In this document: positions 1 to 9,135 of the stretch, piece after piece | How the letters are laid out: each line of letters opens with the position of its first letter | Position numbering within the stretch: the first letter of the stretch is position 1 | Assembly: GCA_009911365.1 (NCBI GenBank) | Contig: QXXF01000004.1 | Coordinates: forward strand, 62,001-126,000 | Direction: 5' to 3' | Source of the DNA: Clostridiales bacterium | Lineage (GTDB): Bacteria > Bacillota > Clostridia > Peptostreptococcales > Anaerovoracaceae | Length of the DNA stretch: 64,000 nucleotides | The notes under the pieces: model-generated | The model's database searches: none | The model's input: only the letters and a program-made list of their open reading frames with translations | Told to the model about the DNA's origin: nothing | Program-made: the position numbers and the translations under genes

Positions 1-821
1 CTTGTATGATCGTTCATAACCTGGGAACACTGGAAATGAACAGTAGGTTGGTGGTGAATTTTCTGCTGATGTTGATCATGTCTTTGGCAGGTTTTTTTAT
101 TTATGCGGGAGCCATGTACCTCTACAGCAAGGCTCGAAAGATTCCCAGGGATATTTCCCATATCGTGGAGTTTTCCGCAGTGTCGCCCAACAACGGGTTC
201 ATGGGTTTTCCTATTTCCTTGCTGTTCTTTGGCGAAGAAGGGCTGTTTCTCATGTTGGCCCACAACGCTGCCATGAACTTTTTCTTTTTCACCTATGGTC
301 TCCGGCTGCTCCGCAGAAATAAAGACACCATCAGGAAACGCACGCCCAGATCCGTAGTGCGTTCTTTTCTGAAAGTCCTCTTTAACCCTAATATTATCGC
401 TTTGATCATCGGATTTCTCATCAGTGCTTTCCGTCTGGGCATACCAGGGCCAGTAGACGATTATTTGCTGTACTTGGGGAATGTTTCCACGCCAATGGCT
501 ATGATTTTCATTGGTTCCACTTTGGCGGGCTGCAGTCTGTTGGAAGTTATCCGGGACCGGGTGGTTATCGAAGCTACTTTGAACAAGCTGGTGATTCTGC
601 CGCTGTTGACTTACGGTTTGGTGATTTTCCTGCCCATCGACTCTCTGATCAAATCCATGATGGTGCTGGGCTGTTGCTTTCCGGTGGCTGCCACAGTTTC
701 TATGTTGGCTGAACAGGAAGGGGAGGACCAGACAGTAGCCAGCAAAGTCTTGTTCCTCAGCACCTTGGTTTCCATCGGCACCATCCCTCTGTCCATCATG
801 CTGATTCAGCATGTGATTTGA
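1..821 (+). CDS. AEC-family membrane transporter, 5' end cut by the window
   Basis: The open frame reaches the left edge; the first ATG is at base 6, but the frame is open to base 1, so the true start is probably outside the window. About 271 residues are visible, against roughly 310 usual for the auxin efflux carrier (AEC) family. Hydrophobic segments fill the protein, and the middle carries the family-like stretch SPNNGFMGFPI followed by a small polar loop and a second bundle of membrane helices. AEC proteins export or import small organic acids such as malate or other carboxylates across the cell membrane. The substrate here cannot be told. The gene ends before a spacer of repeated palindromes and is not obviously co-transcribed with what follows. 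Confidence 0.85.
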   Translation, partial: CMIVHNLGTLEMNSRLVVNFLLMLIMSLAGFFIYAGAMYLYSKARKIPRDISHIVEFSAVSPNNGFMGFPISLLFFGEEGLFLMLAHNAAMNFFFFTYGLRLLRRNKDTIRKRTPRSVVRSFLKVLFNPNIIALIIGFLISAFRLGIPGPVDDYLLYLGNVSTPMAMIFIGSTLAGCSLLEVIRDRVVIEATLNKLVILPLLTYGLVIFLPIDSLIKSMMVLGCCFPVAATVSMLAEQEGEDQTVASKVLFLSTLVSIGTIPLSIMLIQHVI

Positions 822-884
822 TGATCAAACAAAGCTGGCTGTTAAAATTCTCCTTTAGTAGGACGCTTTGCCTCTGTCACCTTA

Positions 885-990
885 TAAAAAAATTTTTGCA
901 GCATAAGCGCAAAAATTTATAGTTTATTTATAGTTTTTGTAGTGCGCTTACAAAAACTGTTTAATAACATAATGTTTTTGTAAGCGTGCT
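885..990. repeat. Tandem palindromic repeats in the AEC-araC spacer
   Basis: Three related hairpin units lie in a row. Unit one pairs AAATTTTTGC (890-899) with GCAAAAATTT (909-918). Unit two pairs AGTTTTTGTA (932-941) with TACAAAAACT (949-958). A third arm, GTTTTTGTAAGCG (974-986), is a perfect 13-base partner for CGCTTACAAAAAC (945-957), so units two and three compete for the same strand. T-runs on both strands would allow bidirectional termination between the convergent AEC and araC genes; this role is inferred. Confidence 0.7.
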
Positions 991-1076
991 TTATTTTTAT
1001 AATCTTAGTATATACATTTTAGAAAAATATTGCTTTACTTGTAGTCTTTTCATCATATCTCACTTTGTGACGCAGG

Positions 1077-2030
1077 CTATATGCCAATGCGCCCGAAAGA
1101 CCTGGCTATATGCAGCCTTGTAATATATTCTTTTAGATAAGTGCCGCTTTCCATGGTTTTATCGCAAGCCTTGGTCGGATGTTGGGAAATATACGCTTCA
1201 TACCACTTGCGCAGTTGCAAAGGCGTTGTGTTCCAATAATATTTGAAGTGCTTGTGAAAGTACTTTTTTGACGAAAATCCGCAGTCATCAGAAATTTCCT
1301 GGATGGATTTATCCGTGTTCAGGAGCAATTTTTGCGCCTCAAAGCAGCGGACGTAGTTGAGCATAAGGGTAAAAGAGTGAAAGGAAGTACGCTTCAAGAA
1401 TTGTGACAAATAGTTTTCATTGATGTACTCCATTTGTGCCAATTGTTTGATGGTGATTTTATCTTTATAATGCTGTTGCGTATAAGTCAGTATATCTATC
1501 AATCGCTCCCGAAATTTTCTGTTTTCTTCAGAAGTTAAATCCTCCACTGCGAACCAGAGAAAATGGTTGACCAAAAGCTCCATGAGCGCATCGCAAATTC
1601 TGCGCCAATCTGTTGATGCCGCTTCAGACGGCTGCGAGCTATAGACATATGCGGCGGAAAGCATGAGATCGATGATCTGTTCCATGGCCCTCTTTTGATG
1701 TGGTAGGCAATATCGAGTTGCGCATGAAAAATAATAATACTGGAGCGTTTCCCAATCGAACTTCGTTTTTTTCAAGTCAATATGAACAGATAAAAAAAGA
1801 TTGTCTCCTGCGGATTCAAGACAGTGGATATTTTGATGCTCTATGGTGACCAGTTCACCGGCGTTTATCATGGAACGCTCATGATCCACGATAAAAGAAG
1901 CGCTTCCCAAAAGACAATAGAGAAATTCAATGGAATGTGGATGGCAGTGTGGGGAAAGCTGCTCTGCGCTGTATATTTCTATAGCGATCGGCGTGTTGGT
2001 CAAGAATTTTGGTTGAACAGTATGAATCAT
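1077..2030 (-). CDS. AraC-family transcriptional regulator
   Basis: About 317 residues. The N-terminal half is a cupin-like sensing domain (stretch HCHPHSIEFLYCLLG), and the C-terminal 100 residues hold two helix-turn-helix motifs typical of AraC/XylS activators, with IKQLAQMEYINENYLSQFLK and a second helix around DDCGFSSKKYFHKHFK. AraC-type proteins bind a small ligand and activate adjacent promoters. It is transcribed away from the amidohydrolase-permease operon across a 130-base gap, so it probably controls that operon. Two in-frame ATGs exist at 2036 and 2030; GGGAG sits one base before the first but seven before the second, so 2030 is preferred. The inducer is unknown. Confidence 0.9.
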   Translation of the reverse strand: MIHTVQPKFLTNTPIAIEIYSAEQLSPHCHPHSIEFLYCLLGSASFIVDHERSMINAGELVTIEHQNIHCLESAGDNLFLSVHIDLKKTKFDWETLQYYYFSCATRYCLPHQKRAMEQIIDLMLSAAYVYSSQPSEAASTDWRRICDALMELLVNHFLWFAVEDLTSEENRKFRERLIDILTYTQQHYKDKITIKQLAQMEYINENYLSQFLKRTSFHSFTLMLNYVRCFEAQKLLLNTDKSIQEISDDCGFSSKKYFHKHFKYYWNTTPLQLRKWYEAYISQHPTKACDKTMESGTYLKEYITRLHIARSFGRIGI

Positions 2031-2036
2031 ATCCAT

Positions 2037-2166
2037 GCTCCCTTTCGATTCGTAGCCGAATTTTTATAAAATAAATAAAAAATACAAAAGATTAAGATAC
2101 TTTATTTCAGGTGAAAGTATATTATCATAATTATAAGAAAAATACAACAAATAAAAGGAGGTTTGC
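2037..2166. promoter_or_regulatory. Divergent control region between araC and the amidohydrolase operon
   Basis: This 130-base AT-rich gap must carry both promoters. It contains ATTCG-TAGC-CGAAT (2048-2061) and TACTTT-N10-AAAGTA (2098-2119), two small inverted repeats that could be regulator sites. A strong AGGAGG ribosome site lies at about 2157-2162, just before the amidohydrolase ATG at 2167. No clear -35/-10 pair is assigned. Confidence 0.45.
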
Positions 2167-3900
2167 ATGACAAAAGCTGATTTGATTTTAGAAAACGGAA
2201 AAGTCTATTCTTTTTCTGTAGATGGATCCAGACAAGATGGGACCGCAGTCGTGGTCGCAAATGGAAAAATCCTCGATGTCTGCGGTGATGCCAAGGCACT
2301 GCAGTATGGCGGGGAAGACACGGAAATCATCGATTGCGGGGGAAACACCATTTTACCTGGATTGAGCGATGCCCACGCCCACCCTTCCAGTGCGGCCAGC
2401 ATCTTTGAATCATGTCAACTCTTTGATATTACCGGTGAGAGCCATCAGAGCAGCCAAATGGTGATCGATCGATACTTAAAGCGATTAAAAACATACATAG
2501 CCAGCCATCAGGAAGAGCAGGTCATAAGGGCCACCGGCTGGAACAGGGCGTTTTTTTCCGGTGCTTGTAAAGACCCCAAGTGGCCGGACAGGCATGATTT
2601 GGACAAGCTGTGCGCAGATCGGCCCATTGTTATGGAGTCGTATTGCCAGCACGCCATGTGGGTAAATACAAAAGCGCTGGAGTTGGCGGGAATCTCGGAA
2701 AAAACGCCTGATCCAATGTCGGGAGCCATCCAGCGGGATGAAAGCGGTCACCCCACAGGCATATTGATAGACCTGGAGGCTTTGAATCTGATTAAAGAGA
2801 ATCTTCCTGGCTATGATTTTTCAGTCCCCCAGTACAAAAACACCATACTTCGCTACCAAGATGAGGAAGCGCTGCCTTATGGAGTCACATTGCTGCATGA
2901 CTGCATGCATACAGAGAACGCAAAGATCGCTTATAAAGAATTAGCGACAGAGGGAAAGCTAAAAGTCCGAGTAAGAGGCGTGCACCCTTTCTCAAATTGC
3001 AGGCATCTTGAAGAATTAGACCAGATCAAGGAACAGGCAGGTTCAGATCGTATCAACGATACTTTCGACATACAGACAATTAAGATTTTTTTAGAAGGAG
3101 AGTTTGCGATGATCGAGCCATATGAAGCGGAACATATCAGAGAACACGGGCTTCCTTCAAGATATGATGGAGAGCTATTTTATACGGATAAAGAGGCGGA
3201 GCAGGCGATTGTAAAAGCCGCTGAATTAGGATTGCAGATCCACATTCACGCTATGGGGGACAAAGCGGTCAAGCAGGCGGTGGACTGTCTAATATCTGCG
3301 CAGAACCAGACAGGAACAGCCAACCGCAACACAATCGCCCACTTAACCATGGTGAGAGATGAAGATATGACAAGAATGGCAGAAAACCATATTATCTGTA
3401 ACTGTCAGCCCCGGTGGATGATCAATGATTCTGACACAGCGGAATATTACACCTCTTGCTTTGGAAAAAAGCGGGCCATGGCCGCTTACCCGCATAAACG
3501 ACTGATAGACGCAGGCTGCTTGGTGGCCTATGGGACAGACTTTCCCGTTACGCCGCCGCCCAATCCGTTTCATGAAATACAATGCGCATTGACTCGGAGC
3601 GTTTTTCCCGAGGATGCAGAGGAATACAAAGTTTATCAAGGGACTATGCTCGGACCTGCCGATGACCCGGATCGAGACTGCGTATCCATGGACGAGGCCA
3701 TCAAAGGGCTGACCTGCAACGCAGCCTATCAGCTATTTCTGGAAAACATCACTGGAAGCATTGAAAAGGGAAAATCAGCTGAACTGGTAGTTCTGGACAG
3801 AGATTTGGAAAAAACGGCAGCGCAGGAAATCTACAAAACACAGGTGGTACTGACCGTGTTTAAAGGGGATATCGTTTATTGCGAAACCCCACAGGAATAA
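2167..3900 (+). CDS. Amidohydrolase (YtcJ-like, metal-dependent)
   Basis: 577 residues, the usual length for the Amidohydro_3/YtcJ group. It shows the metal-binding HxH motif in DAHAHP near residue 70, a second histidine pair in HIHAMGDKAV, IAHLTMV, and the late aspartate in YGTDFPVTPPPNPF. The C-terminal small beta domain (GSIEKGKSAELVVLD) is typical of dihydroorotase/urease-like enzymes. Family members hydrolyse amide or formamide bonds in the cytoplasm. It is the first gene of an operon with an APC permease and a second, only distantly related, amidohydrolase, which suggests uptake and stepwise hydrolysis of an N-acylated or cyclic compound. The exact substrate cannot be read from sequence. 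Confidence 0.9.
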   Translation: MTKADLILENGKVYSFSVDGSRQDGTAVVVANGKILDVCGDAKALQYGGEDTEIIDCGGNTILPGLSDAHAHPSSAASIFESCQLFDITGESHQSSQMVIDRYLKRLKTYIASHQEEQVIRATGWNRAFFSGACKDPKWPDRHDLDKLCADRPIVMESYCQHAMWVNTKALELAGISEKTPDPMSGAIQRDESGHPTGILIDLEALNLIKENLPGYDFSVPQYKNTILRYQDEEALPYGVTLLHDCMHTENAKIAYKELATEGKLKVRVRGVHPFSNCRHLEELDQIKEQAGSDRINDTFDIQTIKIFLEGEFAMIEPYEAEHIREHGLPSRYDGELFYTDKEAEQAIVKAAELGLQIHIHAMGDKAVKQAVDCLISAQNQTGTANRNTIAHLTMVRDEDMTRMAENHIICNCQPRWMINDSDTAEYYTSCFGKKRAMAAYPHKRLIDAGCLVAYGTDFPVTPPPNPFHEIQCALTRSVFPEDAEEYKVYQGTMLGPADDPDRDCVSMDEAIKGLTCNAAYQLFLENITGSIEKGKSAELVVLDRDLEKTAAQEIYKTQVVLTVFKGDIVYCETPQE

Positions 3901-3934
3901 AAGTTTGATTATCTTTTGAAAGGAGTGAATGAGC

Positions 3935-5653
3935 ATGGAAAAGAGAGAAAGACTAGAGCAGCATGTTGATGGTGTGGCGGGTCTGCAAAAAAGAAAAATG
4001 AGTGCCATAGAAATCGCCTTTATGATTTACTGTATGACCGCCGCAGGCGCATTTGGCGTTGAAACCATGATACCATCTTGCGGACCAGGACTGACCATTG
4101 TCATGCTAGTGGTCCTGCCTATCGTATGGGCCATACCCATTTGTTTGTCTGTTTCCGAACTATCAGCTTTCATGCCTGAAGAAAGCGGGATGTACGTTTG
4201 GACAAAGGATGCTTTTGGAGAATTGTGGGGCTTTTGCATGGGCTGGTGGGGGTCATTATCCGGTTACTTGGGGATGGCCTCTTACGTTGTCCTGGCTGTA
4301 GGGTATGCTCAGAAATTCATCAATATGAGTCCAACGATGGTCATTGTCGTAAAAGTGGCCATGGTACTGATTTTCACAGCGGTCAATTTGCTTGGAATGA
4401 AGGAAGTGAGCGTGATCAGCACGATTTTTTCCATCGTGATTTTAGCGGCCTTCGCATTGGTGACAGTCGTAGGCTTCGCCAACTGGAATTATAATCCTAT
4501 AGTGCCCTTCACGCCGGAGGGCCAGGGGATCATTGACAGCATTGGGCTGGGGATCTGCATTGGTATTTGGATGTACACGGGTTACGGCGCAATGTCAAAT
4601 ATGACCGGAGAAATCGCCACGCAGGTGCTTCCAAAGGGGTTCAAAATCGCCATACCCATCATTGCCCTAAGTTATGTGCTTCCAACTATTGCGGGCCTGG
4701 CTTCTGTGGGAGATTGGCAGCTGTGGGGCGTTGACACGGGCAGCGGCTCCGTGGATTATGCTTCTGTTTTGACACAGAATCTTGGACCTGCCTGGGGCAT
4801 CGCATTTCTAATCTGTGCGATCGTTTCCCAATGCGCCATTTTCAACTCATTCATTACCGCTGGATCGAGGAGTTTCTTTGTCCTTGGAAATGACGATCTC
4901 TGCCCACGCTTTTTGACCAAGCTTTCAAAGAACAGGAAAGTGCCATATTGGCCGATTCTGATTCTCGCTGCGTTCACCTTGGTATTGATGAATTTGGATT
5001 TTTCCATATTATTGACCATAACCTGCCCTTTGGGCCTGCTTTGCTATATTGTATTGGCCTTTGTGTTTATCAAACTCAGAAAAAAATACCCTTTGGAAAA
5101 GCGTGGTGACGTGTATCACGTCAAGGGCGGAAAGCCTATTGCTTTGTACATGGTGATTTGCCCGATCATCGTTGGCATTGTCGGCCTTTATGTTAACGGG
5201 ACGGAATACTTTCTCGTAGGATTCGTGTCGATCTTTTCTGGAATCGTAGCGTACGTGCTGTTCAAGTGGCTCTATGGAGGACTGTCAAATTCAGATCCAG
5301 AGAGATATCCATTGAACGCAAGGACACATTTGGCAAAAGGAGACATCAGCCGAGCGGGGTATTTCCTGCTGCTCTTCGGGATCCTGATGTTTGTAGGATC
5401 GCTGTTTCTCACTTGGTACGAAGGCTCGTGGGGCGAAGCGTATTACCAGGAAACCTATGGAACCGGCCTGATGAGCGACTTCTGGCTGATGCTTAAAATC
5501 GCTAGGTATGGCGGTGCGGTAGTGACTATTTTAGGCGGGATGCTTTTGGGGATTGGAAAGAAAAAAGATCCAATCATTGAGATACCGCCAAAAGACTTTG
5601 ATATAGAGCGGCCCGAACCTTCGACAGCCGCAGGAGGAGGTAGACAATCATGA
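3935..5653 (+). CDS. APC-superfamily amino acid/amine permease
   Basis: About 572 residues with 12 or more hydrophobic helices. The early stretch AAGAFGVETMIPSCGPG matches the unwound TM1 region of APC transporters, followed by SELSAFMPEESGMYVWTKDAFG, a classic APC signature. The family moves amino acids or polyamines by proton coupling or exchange in the cell membrane. Starts at 3929 and 3935 are in frame; GGAG at 3922-3925 is three bases before the first and nine before the second, so 3935 is chosen. The stop overlaps the next ATG (ATGA at 5650), indicating translational coupling with the second amidohydrolase. It is longer than the usual 450-500 residues because of a C-terminal tail with two extra helices. 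Confidence 0.9.
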   Translation: MEKRERLEQHVDGVAGLQKRKMSAIEIAFMIYCMTAAGAFGVETMIPSCGPGLTIVMLVVLPIVWAIPICLSVSELSAFMPEESGMYVWTKDAFGELWGFCMGWWGSLSGYLGMASYVVLAVGYAQKFINMSPTMVIVVKVAMVLIFTAVNLLGMKEVSVISTIFSIVILAAFALVTVVGFANWNYNPIVPFTPEGQGIIDSIGLGICIGIWMYTGYGAMSNMTGEIATQVLPKGFKIAIPIIALSYVLPTIAGLASVGDWQLWGVDTGSGSVDYASVLTQNLGPAWGIAFLICAIVSQCAIFNSFITAGSRSFFVLGNDDLCPRFLTKLSKNRKVPYWPILILAAFTLVLMNLDFSILLTITCPLGLLCYIVLAFVFIKLRKKYPLEKRGDVYHVKGGKPIALYMVICPIIVGIVGLYVNGTEYFLVGFVSIFSGIVAYVLFKWLYGGLSNSDPERYPLNARTHLAKGDISRAGYFLLLFGILMFVGSLFLTWYEGSWGEAYYQETYGTGLMSDFWLMLKIARYGGAVVTILGGMLLGIGKKKDPIIEIPPKDFDIERPEPSTAAGGGRQS

Positions 5654-7344
5654 ATCAAATGGCAGATATGATTTTATATAACGGAAAATTTTATAAAAGC
5701 GACCCTCACAAGCAATATGCAGAGGCAGTAGCAATACAAGCCGATCGTTTTATCTGTGTGGGAACGCTGGAGGAATGTATGGAATTTCAGGGAAAGCATA
5801 CAAAGCTGCGGGATATGATGGGCAGGTTCATCCTGCCCGGCCTCATAGACGGGCACACCCATCCTGAGATCGTGGCGAAAAGCTGCTGGCATATACAAAT
5901 GCCGGAGTTTGACAGAATGGAAGACTTGCTTTTCTACGTGAAGCAATACTGTGAAGACCATCCAATTGAAGAGCTTCCCTATTTTTTCGGAGAATTTTAC
6001 CCAACCACCTGGTTCGATGATCACGGACCTCGAAAGGAATGGATCGATGAATACGTTTCCGACAGACCAGTGCGGCTGCAGGATTTTTCCGATCATGCTT
6101 GTTGGTATAATTCAAAAGCACTGGAACTGATGGGCATCGACCAGGAGCGGGAAGAAACAGGGACAGCGCCATATTATACACGCAATGAGAACAATGAGCC
6201 TACTGGCTGGGTCCAGGAACCGCTGATCGGCAAGGACGAAGAAATCATGTTTGAGCGCATTGGCTGGCATCCACCTACAGAATGCACAGAAGAAACCATT
6301 ATGCCATTCCTGAATTTTTTAAACGACTATGGAGTTATCGGCCTTCTGGACGGGATCACAGAAGGCGAAGAAGCCATGAAGCTTTTCTATGATTTAGATC
6401 AGGCGGGCAGGCTGAATCTGTATTATGAGGGTGCCTGCCTGTTGGAAGGGTTTGATCAATTGGACCAGTGCGTTAAAACTGCGAAAGCCTGGCAGAAAAA
6501 GTACGCTAGCAAGCACGTTGGTCTGCATACAGTGAAATTTTTCCTGGATCGAACCAATGAAATTGGCAATAGCGCATCGCTGGTGCCTTTCAGTAACGAT
6601 CCCACGGGAACGAATTTTGGCCAGATCAATATGACTGAAGAAGAGCTGGTTCAAACGCTTTTACGGTTAAATGAGGAAGGCCTGGATTTTCATGTTCATG
6701 TGGTCTGCGACAGAGGTTTCAGAACCGCCTGTGACGCATATGAAAAAGCAAAAAACGTAGTGGCGGAATCAGGGAAGGCATGGCGGATCTACATGGAGCT
6801 GGCCCATTGTGAACTGGTGCATCCAGATGATCGGAAAAGACCTGCGGAACTGGGGATCATCATCAATTGGACTTGCCACTGGGCAGGAGGCTTCTTTGGC
6901 GAATCCGCAAAAGATTTCCTGGGAAAAGAGCGTTTTGAGTCCATGTACGATTTTACAGAAATGATAGAGTCTGGGGCCATCATGACTTACAGCAGCGATG
7001 TGGCAGGTGTCAGCGAGGAACAGAGAAGCAATCCGTATTTTGGCATGGAAATATCAGCCACAAGAGTAGACCTGGAAATGCCATTAGACCCGAGCCGGTA
7101 TCCTGGCAGCGTCAGGCCGCCGAAAAGCGCAATGCTTTCGGTAGAGGAAATGATCAGAGGCTATACGAGATATGGAGCGATTCCTCTAAGATTAGAAGAC
7201 AAGCTGGGAACCATCGAAGCTGGCAAGCAGGCAAATCTGGTGGTGCTGGATCAAAATATCCTGGAAATGCCAGTGGGAGAAATCCATCAAATAAAGCCAA
7301 CCGCAGTCATGTTCGATGGGCGTTTGATACGCGGACAGCTGTAG
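5650..7344 (+). CDS. Second amidohydrolase of the operon
   Basis: 564 residues of the same broad Amidohydro_3 superfamily as the gene at 2167, but clearly diverged. Visible metal-site motifs are DGHTHPE (near residue 70), DFHVHVVCDRGF, a histidine in ELAHCEL, and YSSDVAG in place of the more common GTDxP. The end GTIEAGKQANLVVLD is the small beta domain. A strong AGGAGG at 5634-5639 precedes the ATG that overlaps the permease stop by four bases. The two hydrolases may act in sequence on one imported compound or on related compounds; this is inference. The changed aspartate context suggests a different substrate from its neighbour. Confidence 0.88.
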   Translation: MNQMADMILYNGKFYKSDPHKQYAEAVAIQADRFICVGTLEECMEFQGKHTKLRDMMGRFILPGLIDGHTHPEIVAKSCWHIQMPEFDRMEDLLFYVKQYCEDHPIEELPYFFGEFYPTTWFDDHGPRKEWIDEYVSDRPVRLQDFSDHACWYNSKALELMGIDQEREETGTAPYYTRNENNEPTGWVQEPLIGKDEEIMFERIGWHPPTECTEETIMPFLNFLNDYGVIGLLDGITEGEEAMKLFYDLDQAGRLNLYYEGACLLEGFDQLDQCVKTAKAWQKKYASKHVGLHTVKFFLDRTNEIGNSASLVPFSNDPTGTNFGQINMTEEELVQTLLRLNEEGLDFHVHVVCDRGFRTACDAYEKAKNVVAESGKAWRIYMELAHCELVHPDDRKRPAELGIIINWTCHWAGGFFGESAKDFLGKERFESMYDFTEMIESGAIMTYSSDVAGVSEEQRSNPYFGMEISATRVDLEMPLDPSRYPGSVRPPKSAMLSVEEMIRGYTRYGAIPLRLEDKLGTIEAGKQANLVVLDQNILEMPVGEIHQIKPTAVMFDGRLIRGQL

Positions 7345-7349
7345 CGTTC

Positions 7350-7760
7350 ATGCGAGGAAATAAAAAGTTTAGATTTTATCATAAAGACTGCAGGCTATTT
7401 GTCAGCATGTTAGAAGACGGCACGCAGTATGACATTTTACAGGGAAATCTCCATGCGTATAAAGGGGCTATTTTTGGAAATTTAATCGCTGATATGTTTG
7501 CGAAAATGGGGCGCAAGCTCTACTATTTCCATAAAAACTCTGGATTGGAAATCGATTTTGTCATGCGGTACAAGGGTGAATGCGTGCTTTTAGAAGTCAA
7601 AGCAACCACAGGCAACACGAAAAGCGCAAAAACGATTTTGCGCCATCCTGAAAAATATCATGTTAGCCATGCCATTAAGCTGGGTGATTACAATGTGGGC
7701 AGGACGGAGCAGATCCTTACCCTGCCTCTGTACATGGCATTTTTGCTTCAGGAAATATGA
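7350..7760 (+). pseudogene. C-terminal remnant of an AAA-type ATPase with DUF4143 domain
   Basis: 136 residues remain of a family usually near 400. The piece SGLEIDFVMRYKGECVLLEVKA is the nuclease-like C-terminal domain of ATP-binding DUF4143 proteins; the N-terminal P-loop ATPase part is gone. There is no convincing ribosome site, and it begins five bases after the amidohydrolase stop. It is most likely a relic read through from the upstream operon, though a stable fragment cannot be excluded. It is the first of three broken genes in a row. Confidence 0.75.
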
Positions 7761-7764
7761 GGAA

Positions 7765-7799
7765 GCGGATTTCGCTAGAAATCCGCTCTCTTTCGTTTT
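7765..7799 (+). terminator. Rho-independent terminator after the amidohydrolase operon and relic
   Basis: A perfect nine-base stem, GCGGATTTC (7765-7773) and GAAATCCGC (7778-7786), with a GCTA loop is followed by a T-rich tail (TCTCTTTCGTTTT). It lies between the relic at 7350 and the convergent pseudogene ending at 7812. Confidence 0.75.
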
Positions 7800-7811
7800 A
7801 TAGTTCGCACT

Positions 7812-9103
7812 TTAAGCTTCTGAAGAAAATCTTTCAATTGCGCATTGATGTTTTGTTTTTTTCTTATCGTAGCTTACCCCAATCAGAAGAATATCGCCAG
7901 TATAGTTTTCTACTGCCTTCATATATTTTCGATCCTTGATCTGCTGAATTGTCGTATCCGCTGTTTCGTTCCATTTGAGTTCAATCAGCAGTGCTGGCAT
8001 GTCGGGATATTCTCTCTTCGGCAGGAACACTAGATCTGCGAAACCCCAGCCTGTTGGCAGTTCCCTAATCGGTTTTAAATAGTACTCCATTGCACCAAGA
8101 TAAGCAATGTTTAAAACACTGCTTAGGGAGTTTTCCTTATTGTACTGGATAATGGATGTGTAGTCCGCATGGAATTCTTCAATGATTTCTGCTACGGTTT
8201 CACAGTCCATATCCAAGGTCGCTTGCAATAACTTCGCCGTTTGATCGCACTGATAAATTCGCTGCGAATCTCTTCGTTAGGAATAAATGCGGTTTTGCTC
8301 TGTTTATCATAGGTTAGATAACCAAGATGAACCAGCAACGTAAGCACGTCATCCATGCTTTCAAATGTCACCATGTCATTTTGATAGGAGCCCACATCAT
8401 CAGACTGACAACGGCCGTTGGATTGTATATATGCTCTGTTCCCAGAAGATAACCGTCATACCAGCGTTTTACTTCAGAAAAGTTCCTGCCATAGGACTGG
8501 CGTAATCCCGCTACTTCATTCTTCGTGAAGCCAATATATGGAGCCAGTGTTTTTGCGTCCAGCATAGTGAATTCGTCAAAGTTATTCAATGCTGATTGGG
8601 TCTTGATTTTTTTGATTGGCAAGATCCCAGTCAGATAGGCAAGGTAGATGAATTCTGTGGAATGCGCTCCCTTAAATAGGCCTCGCAGTAAATTGATAAA
8701 TTTCCGTTCTGTTACTTTGTTGATCGCTGCCAGCATGTCAGGCAGCGAGACGGCCTCCAAGGCAGCGGCCTCAGGAATGGATTCCCGCAGCTCCCACATG
8801 ACATGCTCTTCAATATAGGAAACGGTTTTCTCGGCCGATTTCGCACTGGTACGGCTGCCTGCGAAAACTCCCGTCTGCGCTGATTTTTCGATTAGCGAAC
8901 ATGGAATAAGAGTCACAGCCCTTGCTGTAATAGGCGGTGAGCATATTGGCGGTAATGGACTTTCCAAAGCGGCGGGGGCGGCTGTTGCAGATCAAAGCGT
9001 TATTGGTGTCCATTACTTTGTTGGTATAGGCGATCAAGCCAGTCTTATCCACATAGATTTCTGAGTTTAACGCGACTTGAAACGCACTGTTATTGGGATT
9101 CAC
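7812..9103 (-). pseudogene. Broken AAA-ATPase-like / PD-(D/E)XK nuclease gene (DUF1703 type)
   Basis: Four overlapping reading frames on the minus strand spell one protein in order: 9103-8810 (VDKTGLIAYTN, SRPRRFGKS, a P-loop-like motif), 8967-8368 (ATPase middle), 8395-8192, and 8228-7812 (nuclease end, ALLIELKWNETADTTIQQIKDR). Frame changes fall near 8810-8967, 8370-8395 and 8192-8228. Intact family members have about 530-560 residues, and only about 430 codons are present, so roughly 100 residues after the P-loop region are also deleted. The gene is dead unless the reading is full of errors. This family is often multi-copy in Clostridia. Confidence 0.88.
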
Positions 9104-9135
9104 AAATATCCCCCTGGTTGCTGCCCCTCCTTATT

